Shown: positions 16,933-26,301, numbered from the stretch's first letter. The stretch: DNA of 64,000 bases from Halomonas shengliensis (GCF_900104135.1 NZ_FNIV01000002.1:434001-498000); one strand, 5' to 3'. Translations and numbers: made by a program. The notes: generated from the letters alone by a model not told the origin.

Positions 16933-19900
16933 TCAAGAGCACGCCGCCCCCGGGGCATCCTTGCCCGGAGGAATCTCCGGGTGGGTGGTCCAGCCCCAGT
17001 CGTCGAACAGCACATAGAGTGCCGGGATCACCAGCAGCACCAGCAGGGTGGCGCTCAGCAAGCCGAACACCACGGCGATGACCAGCGGCTTGATGGCATC
17101 CGCCTGGCTGCTGGTCTCGGCCAGCAGCGGCGCCAGGCCGGCGATGGTGGTGGTAGAGGAGATCAGGATGGCACGCAGACGGTCGCGGCTGGCCTGCCCC
17201 GCGGCCGCTACCGCGTCCAGGCCTCGCTCGCGGTGGGTCTTGATGAAGTGGATCAGCAGGATGGCGTTGTTGACCACGATACCGGCCAGCGAGGCGGCAC
17301 CGATCAGCGAGGGCATCGAGAGGTAGTAGCCCATGATCACGTGCCCCCACAGCGCGCCGATGAAGGCCAACGGGATGGAGAGCATGACGATCAGCGGCTC
17401 CACGTAGCTGCGGAACTGGAAGGAGAGGATCACGAAGATCCCCACCAGGCCGATCAGCAGGCCGCGGGCGATGGAACCCCCGGTCTCGGCGGAGCTGGCC
17501 ACCTGCCCCTCGAAGCTGACCGCCACCTCGGGATGGCGCGCCTCGAACTCGGCCAGCCAGCCGCTGTCGACCAGGTCGTCGACGATGGCCTGACCGCTGG
17601 CCTGGCGGGCGTCCACGTTGGCCTCCACGGTGACGGTGCGCCGCCCGTCGATGCGGGTGATGCGCGCCCACTCGCGGCGCTCGGCCACCTCGGTCACCAC
17701 CGAGAGCGGCACCCGGCTGCCGTCGGGGCGCATCAGGGTCTGGTCGGCCAGGTCATCGAGGCCATCGCGGTCGCCCTCAGTCTGGCGCACCAGCACCTCG
17801 ATCTCCTGCTCGCCGATGCGCTGGGTGTCGGCGATCTCGCCGAGCAGGGCGGCACGCAGCTGACTCGCCACCTCCTCGGCGGTGAGCCCCAGGCCGTGAG
17901 CCCCCGGAGCCAGCGAGTAGGCGCGCTGGGGCTTGCCCAGGCGCTGATCATCCATGACGTTGTAGACCGCCGCATACCCCTCCAGCCGCGTGGCCAGCTC
18001 GAGGGCCGCCGCCTTCATGGCCTCGAGGTCCTCGCCGGCGAGGCGCACCTCCACCGGCACCCCGGCGGGGCCGAAGCCGGGCTCCTGTATGATCAGGCGC
18101 TGCACGCCCGGGATCTCGCCGATCGCCTCCCGCCACTCTACGGTCAGGGTGTCCAGCGACACCGTTCGCCGCTCGGCGGTGAGCAGGTCGACGCTGACAG
18201 TCGCCACGTGGGGCCCCGCCTCCCGGGCGCTGGCGTTGTGGTTGAAGCGCACCTGGATCGCCTCCACCAGCGCCGCGCCCTCCGGCTGCCCGGGGGAGTG
18301 GCGTTCATCGAGCTGGCGCATCGCCGCCTCGATGCGCCCGGCAACCGCTTCGGTGCGCTCAAGCGGCGTCCCCTGGGGCATCAGCAGGCGCGCCTCCAGC
18401 ATGTCGCCCTCGATGTCGGGCATCGCCTCGCTGCCGAGGTGGCCGCCGGCCAGAAAGCCGAAGGAGGCCAGCATCACGGCCAGCACCGCCCCCAGCACCG
18501 CATGGCGGAGACGAATCGCCCTGTCGGCCAGGCGGCCCACCCCCTCGCGGAAGCGCTCGAAGCCACGGTCGAAGGCATCGCGAAAACGCGACTCATGGTC
18601 CTGCTGCAGATGCTTCACGCTGCCCTTGAGGTGGTGAGGCAGAATCCAGAACGCCTCGATCAGGCTCGCCGTCAGGGCGGCCACCAGCACCACCGGCAAC
18701 ACCTCCAGCACCGCGCCCAGTTCGCCGGCCAGGAAGGAGAGCGGCACGAACACCGAGGCGGTGGTCAGGAAGGACGACAGCACCCCGGGCAGCACCTGGC
18801 GGGTACCGGTCACCACGGCCTCCAGCGGCGTGGTGCCCTCTCCGGCATGGGCGGCGATGTTGTCGGTGATCACGATGGCATCGTCCATGACGATACCGAT
18901 GGCCATCAGCAGGGCCACCAGCGTGATCATGTTCATCGAAAGCCCGGTCAGGGCCATGACGGCAAAGGCCCCCATGAAGGCCGCGGGCAACCCCAGCACC
19001 GCCCACAGCGCCAGGCGCGGGCGGAAGAACAGGCTCATCACCAGTACCACCAGCGCCAGCCCCATGATGCCGTTGGCCACCAGCATCTGCAGGCGATCGC
19101 GGACGATGCTGGTCATGTCCTGGGTCACGCTCAGCGAGACCCAGTCGTCGAAGCGGCGCCGCTCCGCCGCGATCAGCCCCTCGAGGCGCTCCTTTACCGT
19201 CAGAGCGTCGTCGCGCAGGCTCTTGCTCACTTCCAGTACCAGCGCCGGTTCGCCGTTGAAGCGAATCTTCTCCTCCTCGCGTTCGCCGGCTTCGGTCAGG
19301 GTGGCGATGTCGCCCAGAGTCAGCTCGCCGCCGGCCGGGTCGGAGACCACCACCAGCCGCTCAAGCTCGGCCAGCGAGCGGCGCTGGTCGGTGAAGCGCA
19401 GCAGGAGTTCGCGCTCGGGGGTCTCCAGGGTGCCCAGCGGCAGGTCCAGGCTCTGGGCCGAGATCCGCCGCGCCAACTCGCGGGCCGAGAGCCCATGCTG
19501 GGCGAGCACCTCGCCGGGCACCTCCACCTGCCACTGGCGCTGGGACATGCCCTGGATCGCCACCTCCGCCACGCCGGGCAGCGCCATGATCCGCTCCTCC
19601 AGGCGCAGGGCGTACTCTTCGAGCTGGCGCCTCGGCATGTCCGCGGAGACCGCCACCGCCGCCACCGCGTCGCTGCGGTGCAGCTCGCGCACCACCGGCG
19701 GATCCGCCCGGGCAGGAAACTCGGTTATGGCAGAGACCTCTGTGTCGAGCTCGCTCATGAAGCGCAGGGGGGCGCCGCCGGCCGCCATGGTAGCGGTGGC
19801 GCTGGCCAGGTTGTCCTGGGCCACGCAGGCGAACTCGTCGAGGAACTCCACCCCCTTCACCGCCTCGTGCAGGCGCCGGCACACGGCATCCTCCACGTCG

Positions 19901-20064
19901 GCGGCACTGGCGCCGCGATAGACCACCTCGATGCTCGCCTCCACCGGACGGTAGTCGGGGAAGGTCTCGCGCTTGAGCGACGGGGCGGAGAAGAACCCGG
20001 CGGCCAGCAGCAGGAGAAGCAGCAGGTTGGCGGCGGTGGGGTGAGCGGCGAACCAGCGGATCAT
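16933..20064 (-). CDS. RND family multidrug efflux permease
   Basis: A 1043-residue inner-membrane proton antiporter of the AcrB/MexB superfamily. It has an N-terminal span (AANLLLLLLLAAGFFSAPSL), two large periplasmic loops and two six-span bundles. The proton-relay Asp pair is in TM4 (IGIVMDDAIVITDNIAAHAG), and the TM10 region SLIGAASLAGIVVNNAILLI carries NN. The sequence is nearer the VexF/MdtC-like 'AcrB family' than metal-exporting CusA types, since no Met-rich or CusA signatures are visible. It overlaps the adaptor gene by ATGA. No outer-membrane TolC-like gene is in the operon. Confidence 0.9.
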   Translation of the reverse strand: MIRWFAAHPTAANLLLLLLLAAGFFSAPSLKRETFPDYRPVEASIEVVYRGASAADVEDAVCRRLHEAVKGVEFLDEFACVAQDNLASATATMAAGGAPLRFMSELDTEVSAITEFPARADPPVVRELHRSDAVAAVAVSADMPRRQLEEYALRLEERIMALPGVAEVAIQGMSQRQWQVEVPGEVLAQHGLSARELARRISAQSLDLPLGTLETPERELLLRFTDQRRSLAELERLVVVSDPAGGELTLGDIATLTEAGEREEEKIRFNGEPALVLEVSKSLRDDALTVKERLEGLIAAERRRFDDWVSLSVTQDMTSIVRDRLQMLVANGIMGLALVVLVMSLFFRPRLALWAVLGLPAAFMGAFAVMALTGLSMNMITLVALLMAIGIVMDDAIVITDNIAAHAGEGTTPLEAVVTGTRQVLPGVLSSFLTTASVFVPLSFLAGELGAVLEVLPVVLVAALTASLIEAFWILPHHLKGSVKHLQQDHESRFRDAFDRGFERFREGVGRLADRAIRLRHAVLGAVLAVMLASFGFLAGGHLGSEAMPDIEGDMLEARLLMPQGTPLERTEAVAGRIEAAMRQLDERHSPGQPEGAALVEAIQVRFNHNASAREAGPHVATVSVDLLTAERRTVSLDTLTVEWREAIGEIPGVQRLIIQEPGFGPAGVPVEVRLAGEDLEAMKAAALELATRLEGYAAVYNVMDDQRLGKPQRAYSLAPGAHGLGLTAEEVASQLRAALLGEIADTQRIGEQEIEVLVRQTEGDRDGLDDLADQTLMRPDGSRVPLSVVTEVAERREWARITRIDGRRTVTVEANVDARQASGQAIVDDLVDSGWLAEFEARHPEVAVSFEGQVASSAETGGSIARGLLIGLVGIFVILSFQFRSYVEPLIVMLSIPLAFIGALWGHVIMGYYLSMPSLIGAASLAGIVVNNAILLIHFIKTHRERGLDAVAAAGQASRDRLRAILISSTTTIAGLAPLLAETSSQADAIKPLVIAVVFGLLSATLLVLLVIPALYVLFDDWGWTTHPEIPPGKDAPGAACS

Positions 20065-21437
20065 GGCTGGGCCTGCTCGGCGATACTCGCCTCCAGGGCC
20101 TCGTCACGACGCGGGTCGAGGGCCATGCCGACGATCGCCGCGGGCAGGTCATCCACCACCACCCGCTCACCGGGCTCGAGCCCCGCCTCGATCACCGCCA
20201 GGTCCCTCTGGGTGAAGGCCACGCTCACTTCGCGCCGCGCGAGGCGCTGCTCGGCATCCACCCGCCACACCTCGCCCTGATGCACGGCGCTGGCCGGAAT
20301 CGCCAACCGTGGCTGCGGGCTCGCCGCGGTCAGCCGCGTACGCACGTACATGTCGCGCTGAAGAGGCGGACGATCCGGTGGGCGCGCGTCGCGATAGGGG
20401 TGATCGACCCGCACCACCGCACGCACCGTGCGGGTAGTCGGATCCAGCCCGCTGGCCACACGTACCAGCTCTCCGGTCCAGCCCACGCCCTCGGCGCCGA
20501 CCAGGGAGAGCTCGGCCGTTACCGCGGAGAAGTCCAGCCGCTCCGCCAGGTCCAGCCCCTCGGTCAGGTCCAGTGCCTCGCCGAGGGGCGCCTCCGGCAT
20601 GACCGCGGCCAGCAGCTGACGCATCATGGCGATGGGGATATGCGCCTCCACCTCCGCGGCGGCCAGGCTCTCCGCCAGGAACAACCGCTGCCCACTGGCC
20701 ACGAACTGGTGCATTTCCACCGAGACTTCGCCCAGGCGCAGGTCGTAGGGCGCCTCGAAGCGGGTATCGTCGAGGTCCACGTGGGCCTGGGCCAAGCGCA
20801 CCGCGGCACGCTCGCGCTGCGCCTCGAGCACCTCGCGCCGCGCCGGCAGCAGCGCCAGGCTGTTCTCCAGCGAGGCGACCGCCTGGCGCTGGCCTAGGGT
20901 ATTGCGGCGCTGCTCGTCGCGCCGCGAGCCGGAGACCGAGCCGCTGGCCGCCAGGCGCTCGATGCGCGACAGCTCCTGCTCGGCCAGGGCGAGCGCCTGC
21001 TGTTCCAACCCCAACAGGCGACGGGTGTTCTTCTCCTCCGCCTCGATCTGGGCCAGCTCGCCGGCAAGGCTCGCCAGCTCTGCCTCGGCCTCGGCGATGG
21101 CCAGCTCATAACGGCTGGGATCCAGGGCCAGCAGCAGGGTACCTTTGGGCAGCAGGGTGCCGCTCTCCAGATCCGGGTGACGCTCGACCACGCGCCCCGC
21201 CACGTTGGCCACCGCCTGCCAGGTCTCGGCGGGGCGAGCCACGCCATGGCCACGCGCCTCCAGGCGGAAGGCGAGCGGTCGCACCTCGATGACCCGCACT
21301 GGGGTGGCGGAGGCCCTCGCCTCCTGACGCTCGGGGGCCTGGCGGTTGGCTACGAAGAGCACCAGCAGCGCCGCGCCGACGGCGATGCCAATGAGCACTG
21401 CCAGTCCTCGCCCCAATCGCCGAACCCAGGGCTTCAT
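20061..21437 (-). CDS. RND efflux periplasmic adaptor (membrane fusion protein)
   Basis: The 458-residue protein has one N-terminal membrane anchor (GLAVLIGIAVGAALLVLFVA) and a lipoyl half-motif (HGVARPAETWQAVANVAGRV with VERHPDLESGTLLPKGTLLL). A long alpha-hairpin coiled coil follows, rich in Glu/Ala/Leu (residues ~115-220: IAEAEAELASLAGELAQIEA and onwards), then beta-barrel segments. It bridges the inner-membrane pump to an outer-membrane channel. Its ATG overlaps the tetR stop by four bases and its stop overlaps the pump ATG, so all three genes form one operon. Confidence 0.9.
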   Translation of the reverse strand: MKPWVRRLGRGLAVLIGIAVGAALLVLFVANRQAPERQEARASATPVRVIEVRPLAFRLEARGHGVARPAETWQAVANVAGRVVERHPDLESGTLLPKGTLLLALDPSRYELAIAEAEAELASLAGELAQIEAEEKNTRRLLGLEQQALALAEQELSRIERLAASGSVSGSRRDEQRRNTLGQRQAVASLENSLALLPARREVLEAQRERAAVRLAQAHVDLDDTRFEAPYDLRLGEVSVEMHQFVASGQRLFLAESLAAAEVEAHIPIAMMRQLLAAVMPEAPLGEALDLTEGLDLAERLDFSAVTAELSLVGAEGVGWTGELVRVASGLDPTTRTVRAVVRVDHPYRDARPPDRPPLQRDMYVRTRLTAASPQPRLAIPASAVHQGEVWRVDAEQRLARREVSVAFTQRDLAVIEAGLEPGERVVVDDLPAAIVGMALDPRRDEALEASIAEQAQP

Positions 21438-22051
21438 GCCTTCCCCCCCGCATCCGCGCTGATGCCGTACTGATAGAGATCGAAGGCCGCCGGTGCTCGA
21501 TCAACGATGCCCGCCACGTCATCGGCAATCAGCGCCTGAATCACCAGCCCCTGGACGCAGCCGATGAACTGGGTCGCCGCCGCGTCCAGGTCGAGCCCGG
21601 GACGCAGCTGCCCCCGACGCCCGGCCTCCTCGAGCAGGCCAAGCAGGCGACGCCGATAGCGCTCCAGCAGCTCGCGCACCAAGCGGCTGGCGGCGGTGGG
21701 CCGCGGGTGCTGCAGCTGGCCCATCAGCAGCCGCGGCACCCCCGGATGCTCGGCGATGAAGGCCACGTGGGCCAGAAACATCGCCTCAAGCGCTTCCAGG
21801 GGGGCCTCGCTGCCCTCGGCGGCGGCTCCCACCCGCACCATCACCCGCTCGGCGACCCAGGCCACCGTCGCCTCCCAGATCGCCTCCTTGCTGGCGAAGT
21901 GGCGAAACAGCGCTCCCTGGGTGACCCCCATGCGTCGGGCGATACGCCCGGTGGTCAGGGTGGCGGGCTCCTCTCGGCCGCAGAGCTCGATGACGGCCTC
22001 CACGGTGCGCTCCCGGCGCTCGTCGGCGGGGAGATGCTGACGCTGGGACAT
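21434..22051 (-). CDS. TetR family repressor of the efflux operon
   Basis: The 205-residue protein has an N-terminal TetR helix-turn-helix (LTTGRIARRMGVTQGALFRH, FASKEAIWEATVAWVAERV) and a divergent helical ligand domain (AVEQ-type C-terminus with LLEEAGRRGQLRPGLDLDAA). It is first in the tetR-MFP-RND operon, so it most likely autoregulates and represses the pump. AGAGGC precedes the ATG. A perfect 8-bp inverted repeat 13 bases upstream is the likely operator. Confidence 0.9.
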   Translation of the reverse strand: MSQRQHLPADERRERTVEAVIELCGREEPATLTTGRIARRMGVTQGALFRHFASKEAIWEATVAWVAERVMVRVGAAAEGSEAPLEALEAMFLAHVAFIAEHPGVPRLLMGQLQHPRPTAASRLVRELLERYRRRLLGLLEEAGRRGQLRPGLDLDAAATQFIGCVQGLVIQALIADDVAGIVDRAPAAFDLYQYGISADAGGKA

Positions 22052-22064
22052 GCTCGAGCCTCTA

Positions 22065-22088
22065 AAGATAGTAATTGCTCACTATCTT
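22065..22088 (-). promoter_or_regulatory. Putative TetR operator
   Basis: AAGATAGT (22065-22072) and ACTATCTT (22081-22088) are exact complements separated by 8 bases, immediately upstream of the tetR-MFP-RND operon. A 24-bp palindrome at this position is typical of AcrR/TetR operators. Confidence 0.65.
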
Positions 22089-22270
22089 AGGCGTGAACCC
22101 GCCTTCCTGCCAGGCGTGATGGCTATACCTCTGACCACGATCAAGTTAGCCGAGAAAGCGACTGAATATACGAACTACAAGCAGCCGGATGAAAAAATAA
22201 GCTATTGAAAACAAATGAATAGATTGCAAAAAGAGGCTAGCGTGAAGGAAAGTCCGTTCGGAGGTCCACC

Positions 22271-23488
22271 ATGTCCCAATCGCCACACTTCGGTCCCGCC
22301 ACTCGTGCCATCCATGGCCAGCGGCAGCGGGACACCTTCGGCAGCCCGCATATGCCGATCTACGACACCACCACCTTCGCCTTCCCGGATACCGCCACCC
22401 TGCTGGAGGTGACCGAGGGGCGGCGACAGGCTCCCCTCTACACCCGATACGGCCACAACCCAACGCTCTTCGCCCTGGAGGAGACCCTGGCGGCACTGGA
22501 GGAGGCCGAAGCGGCCTGGGCCTTCTCGTCCGGCATGGGCGCCATCAGCACCCTGTTCCTCGCGCACGGTCGCCGGGGTATCGCCTGCCTGGGGGAGGTC
22601 TATGGGGGCACCCTGAGCCTGCTCGAACAGCAGCTGCCGGCACTGGGTATCGAGACCCACCTGCTCGAGGGGTATAAGCCCGAGCCACTGGAGCGGCTGC
22701 TGGCCTCCGGTGTGGGGCTGGTCTATCTGGAGACGCCGACCAATCCGACGCTGCGCCTGATCGACATCGCGGCGGTGGCCGATCAGGCCCATCGCCACGG
22801 TGCTCTGGTGGCGGTGGACGGCACCTTCGCCACGCCGATCAACCAGCGGCCGCTGGCGCTGGGCGCCGACCTGGTGGTCCACAGCGCGACCAAGTATCTG
22901 GGCGGGCACAGCGACCTCACCGCCGGCGCCGTGATGGGGAGTGCCGAGATGCTGGCGCCGCTGTGGCACTGGCGCCAGAACCTCGGCACGGCGCTGTCGC
23001 CCCAGGCGGCATCGCTGCTGTCGCGCAGCCTGCGCACCCTGCCGCTGCGCATGCAGCGCCATAACGCCTCGGCCCAAGCCATCGCCGAGTCACTGCGGGG
23101 ACACCCCGCCATCGAGCGGGTTCTTTACCCCGGCCTGGATTCACACCCCGGTCATGCCCTGGCACAGCGCCAGATGAGCGGCTTCGGCGGCATGCTGACC
23201 CTCGAACTGGCCGGCGGTCGAGAGGCGGCGGCCAGGGTGGCCGACCGCTTATCCCTCTTCGCCCTGGCACCCAGCCTCGGCGGCGTCGAGAGCCTGGTCT
23301 CACAGCCCTGCGCCACATCCCATGCCGACCTGACGCCGGAGGAGCGGGCACGACGCGGCATCGGCGACGGCATGCTGCGGCTGTCGGTAGGCCTGGAGGA
23401 GGTCGAGGACCTGCTCGCGGACCTGCATCAGGCGCTGGATGCAAAGGAGGCCGGCCGCCGAGGGGCCTCTGGCACCCCACCGCCATGA
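22271..23488 (+). CDS. Cys/Met metabolism PLP-dependent enzyme (cystathionine gamma-synthase / methionine gamma-lyase family)
   Basis: The 405-residue PLP fold-type I enzyme shows YDTTTFAFPD, the phosphate-binding YTRYGHNPT and SSGMGAISTLFLA, VYLETPTNPTLRLIDIAAVA, the Asp of VAVDGTFATP, and the Schiff-base Lys in VHSATKYLGGHSDLTAG. A C-terminal SLGGVESLVSQPCATSHADL is standard for the family. Members include cystathionine gamma-synthase, gamma/beta-lyases and O-acetylhomoserine sulfhydrylase; sequence alone does not decide among them. GGAGG lies 6 bases before the ATG. The upstream 219 bases are AT-rich and separate it from the divergent tetR operon. Confidence 0.88.
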   Translation: MSQSPHFGPATRAIHGQRQRDTFGSPHMPIYDTTTFAFPDTATLLEVTEGRRQAPLYTRYGHNPTLFALEETLAALEEAEAAWAFSSGMGAISTLFLAHGRRGIACLGEVYGGTLSLLEQQLPALGIETHLLEGYKPEPLERLLASGVGLVYLETPTNPTLRLIDIAAVADQAHRHGALVAVDGTFATPINQRPLALGADLVVHSATKYLGGHSDLTAGAVMGSAEMLAPLWHWRQNLGTALSPQAASLLSRSLRTLPLRMQRHNASAQAIAESLRGHPAIERVLYPGLDSHPGHALAQRQMSGFGGMLTLELAGGREAAARVADRLSLFALAPSLGGVESLVSQPCATSHADLTPEERARRGIGDGMLRLSVGLEEVEDLLADLHQALDAKEAGRRGASGTPPP

Positions 23489-23547
23489 ACCGGTTGGGCA
23501 AGCACTCCCTTGCCAGGAGCCGCCTGCGGCGAGGATTCCGGCCCGCC

Positions 23548-23589
23548 ATGACCCGAGTCAAAAGGCCGCGAAGGGTAGTCGACTAGCAT
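23548..23589 (+). promoter_or_regulatory. Anr/Dnr (FNR-family) class II promoter of ubiUV
   Basis: ATGAC-CCGA-GTCAA (23548-23561) differs by one base from TTGAC-N4-GTCAA. Its centre (23554.5) is 32 bp from the centre of TAGCAT (23584-23589, 4/6 to TATAAT), giving an activator site near -41.5 for a start at about 23596, 24 bases before the ubiU ATG. Confidence 0.68.
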
Positions 23590-23619
23590 GGTCGGGATTC
23601 CCACCACAGGAGGCTCACC

Positions 23620-24615
23620 ATGGAGCTCGTCTGCCCCGCCGGCAACCTGCCCGCCCTGAAGCGTGCCGTGGATGAAGGGGCCGATGCCGTCTACTTCGGC
23701 TTCCAGAATACGACCAACGCCCGCCAGTTCGCCGGGCTCAACTTCACCGACAAGCGTGCCCGGGAGGGCATCGACTACGCCCATGCCCGCGGCAAGCGGG
23801 TGTTCTGCGCCATCAACACCTACCCGCAGCCGGATGGCTGGGCGATGTGGACCCGCGCCGTGGACCAGGCCGCGGATCTCGGCGTCGATGCCCTGATCAT
23901 GGCCGACATGGGGCTGCTCGACTACGCCGCCCGCCGCCACCCGGACCTCACCCGCCACCTCTCGGTGCAGGGCTCGGCCACCAGCCATGAGGCGCTGCGC
24001 TTCTACCACGACCAGTTCGGCATCAGGCGCGCCGTGCTGCCGCGCGTGCTCTCCATCACCCAGGTGCGTGACCTGGCCAGGCAGAGCCCGGTGGAGCTCG
24101 AGGTCTTCGCCTTCGGAAGCCTGTGCATCATGGCCGAGGGGCGCTGCTACCTGTCGTCCTATCTCACCGGCGAGTCGCCCAACACCCGTGGCGTCTGCTC
24201 GCCAGCGGCCCATGTGCGCTGGGAGGAGACCCCGAAGGGCCTGGAGTCGCGCCTCAACGGCGTGCTGATCGACCGCTACGGCGAGGGCGAGAACGCCGGC
24301 TACCCCACCCTGTGCAAGGGGCGCTTCGAGGTGGGCGGCGAGACCTACCACGCCATCGAGGAGCCCACCAGCCTCAACACCCTGGAGCTCTTGCCGGAGC
24401 TCCAGGAGCTCGGCATCGCGGCGGTCAAGATCGAGGGCCGCCAGCGCAGCCCGGCCTATGTGTCGAAGGTCGCCGGCATCTGGCGCCAGGCCCTGGATCG
24501 CCTGGCGCGCGCGCCGGGACGCTTCCAACCCGAGCCCGCCTGGATGACCGGCCTCGGCGAGGTCTCCGAAGGCAGCACCACCACCCTGGGCGCCTACGAG
24601 CGCCGCTGGAAATAG
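23620..24615 (+). CDS. ubiU: O2-independent ubiquinone biosynthesis protein UbiU (U32 peptidase family)
   Basis: UbiU with UbiV forms a [4Fe-4S] heterodimer required for O2-independent hydroxylation steps of ubiquinone synthesis. The 331-residue protein begins MELVCPAGNLPALKRAVDEG and has the U32 core (AVYFGFQNTTNARQFAGLNF; LTRHLSVQGSATSHEALRFY). Four candidate cluster cysteines are in FGSLCIMAEGRCYLSSYL, NTRGVCSPAAH and YPTLCKGRFEVGG, matching the known UbiU pattern. GGAGG lies upstream of the ATG. It is followed 10 bases later by ubiV. Confidence 0.93.
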   Translation: MELVCPAGNLPALKRAVDEGADAVYFGFQNTTNARQFAGLNFTDKRAREGIDYAHARGKRVFCAINTYPQPDGWAMWTRAVDQAADLGVDALIMADMGLLDYAARRHPDLTRHLSVQGSATSHEALRFYHDQFGIRRAVLPRVLSITQVRDLARQSPVELEVFAFGSLCIMAEGRCYLSSYLTGESPNTRGVCSPAAHVRWEETPKGLESRLNGVLIDRYGEGENAGYPTLCKGRFEVGGETYHAIEEPTSLNTLELLPELQELGIAAVKIEGRQRSPAYVSKVAGIWRQALDRLARAPGRFQPEPAWMTGLGEVSEGSTTTLGAYERRWK

Positions 24616-24625
24616 GAGAGCCCCC

Positions 24626-25546
24626 ATGTCCGCATCCCCCACACTCCAGCTGTCGCTCGGCCCGGTGCTCTTCTACTGGACCCGCGAGCGCTACGCCGAC
24701 TTCTACCGCGAGGCCGCCGACTGGCCGGTGGAGATCGTCCATCTGGGCGAGTCGGTGTGCTCGCGGCGGCGGGACATGAAGCTCGATGACTGGCTGGGTA
24801 TCGGCCGCGAGCTGACCCAGAGCGGCAAGCAGGTGGTGCTGTCTAGCCAGACCCTGATCGAGTCCGAGGCCGACCTGCGCGACCTGCGCAAGCTCTGCGA
24901 CAACGGCGAGTTCCTGGTGGAGGCCAACGACCAGAGCGCCCTGCAGCGCCTGTCGGCGGCGGGCCGCCCCTTCGTGGCCGGTGCCGCGCTCAACCTCTAC
25001 AACCCGGCCACGCTCTCGGTGCTGACCCGGGCCGGCATGCGGCGCTGGCAGGCGCCGGTGGAGATGTCGAAGGACGACCTGGCCCGGCTGCTTGAGGACT
25101 GCCGCGAGCAGGGAATCGAGGCGCCCTGCGAGGTGTTCGCCTACGGCCACCTGCCGCTCGCCTGGTCATCGCGCTGCTTCACCGCACGGCGCTACCAGAA
25201 GCCCAAGGATCGCTGCCAGTTCGTCTGCCAGAAGCACCCGGAGGGGCTGGCCCTTCGCTCCCAGGAAGACCAGCAGGTGTTCACCCTGAACGGCATCCAG
25301 ACCCTCTCCGGCGCCTGCCAGGACCTGCGCCACGAGGTGCGCGACATGGCCGGGATGGGTGTCGGTGTGGCGCGCCTCAGCCCTCGCCACGAGGGCATGG
25401 CGGAGGTGGTCGCGGCCTTCGATGCCGCCCGCCGCGGCGAGCTGCCCGCCCCCGACCCGCTCAGCCTGGTCGACGTCGAGATCTGCGACGGCTACTGGCA
25501 CGGCCGCCCCGGCATGGACCACAGCCGGGCCGCCGGCCTGGGGTGA
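24626..25546 (+). CDS. ubiV: O2-independent ubiquinone biosynthesis protein UbiV (U32 peptidase family)
   Basis: The 306-residue partner of UbiU. It is a U32-family protein (LQLSLGPVLFYWTRERYADF, VVLSSQTLIESEADLRDLRK) with the four cluster cysteines of UbiV: one in HLGESVCSRRRDMK and three in WSSRCFTARRYQKPKDRCQF followed by VCQKHPEG. It acts in the cytoplasm during anaerobic ubiquinone synthesis. Its stop overlaps the start of the radical-SAM gene by four bases, so the three plus-strand genes form one operon behind the ubiU promoter. Confidence 0.93.
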   Translation: MSASPTLQLSLGPVLFYWTRERYADFYREAADWPVEIVHLGESVCSRRRDMKLDDWLGIGRELTQSGKQVVLSSQTLIESEADLRDLRKLCDNGEFLVEANDQSALQRLSAAGRPFVAGAALNLYNPATLSVLTRAGMRRWQAPVEMSKDDLARLLEDCREQGIEAPCEVFAYGHLPLAWSSRCFTARRYQKPKDRCQFVCQKHPEGLALRSQEDQQVFTLNGIQTLSGACQDLRHEVRDMAGMGVGVARLSPRHEGMAEVVAAFDAARRGELPAPDPLSLVDVEICDGYWHGRPGMDHSRAAGLG

Positions 25547-26289
25547 GCGCCATGGTGATCCCCCTGGTGCCCGAGCCGGCGACGATCCGCCTGCCCATCG
25601 CCGGCTTCGACGCCCGGGACGACCACGCCTTCCCGGGGCGCCGGGCGGCGGTGGTCTACCTGCAGGGCTGTCCGCTGGCCTGCGGCTACTGCGAGACGGC
25701 GAGCAGCATGGGGCCGGCGCGGCGCGCTGTTCCAGGCGAATGGCAGGCCATCGAGGGACTGCTGGCCACCCGGCTGGATGAGCTCGACGCCGTGGTATTC
25801 AGCGGTGGCGAGCCCACCCTGCACCCCGACCTGCCGGCCGCCGCCGACGCCTGCCGCGCCCTGGGCCTGGCGGTGGGGCTGCACACCGCCGGCCCCTATC
25901 CGGAGCGCCTGGAACGCCTGCTGCCGCGGCTCGACTGGGTGGCCCTGGACACCAAGGGCCGCGGCGCCGACTTCGACCGCATCGGCGGGCGCCCCGGCAT
26001 CTGGCGCCAGCACGCCCTGAGCCTCTCGCTGCTGCTGGAGGCCGGGGTGCCCTTCGAGTGCCGCACCACCCTGCACTGGCGCGACCTCACCCTCGAGGAC
26101 TTGGAGCGGCTGGCCATGACCCTGGCCGACTGCGGGGTGCGCCGCTACGCCATCCAGCTCGCCCGCCTGGAGCGCTGCCTGGATCCAGCCTATCGCGACG
26201 CCGTCGAGGACGCCCCGCCCCGGGAGGCGCTGGAGACCCTGATCCGCCGGCTTCGCCCTCACTTCACCGCCGTCGAGCTGCGCGGCTGA
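25543..26289 (+). CDS. NrdG-like radical SAM protein (anaerobic ribonucleotide reductase activase type)
   Basis: This 248-residue radical SAM protein has the cluster motif CPLACGYC (VVYLQGCPLACGYCETASSM), the SAM motif AVVFSGGEPTLHPDL, then WVALDTKGRGADFDRIGGRP and CRTTLHWRDLTLEDLERLAM. This is the NrdG2-type arrangement: activases that put the glycyl radical on class III reductase NrdD. No nrdD is in the window; instead the convergent genes encode the class II reductase NrdJab, which needs no activase. Its partner may be elsewhere, or it may work with UbiUV. The start overlaps the ubiV stop. Confidence 0.8.
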   Translation: MSAMVIPLVPEPATIRLPIAGFDARDDHAFPGRRAAVVYLQGCPLACGYCETASSMGPARRAVPGEWQAIEGLLATRLDELDAVVFSGGEPTLHPDLPAAADACRALGLAVGLHTAGPYPERLERLLPRLDWVALDTKGRGADFDRIGGRPGIWRQHALSLSLLLEAGVPFECRTTLHWRDLTLEDLERLAMTLADCGVRRYAIQLARLERCLDPAYRDAVEDAPPREALETLIRRLRPHFTAVELRG

Positions 26290-26301
26290 GCCCCCGAACG
26301 C

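Noticed and set aside
16039..20280. A very long open frame on the plus strand opposite the RND pump and the sdhB-like gene
   Set aside because: It is the complement of well-conserved genes in GC-rich DNA, its translation is Gln/His/Gly-rich and resembles no protein, and it runs unbroken across the hmp-sdhB gap and both gene boundaries.
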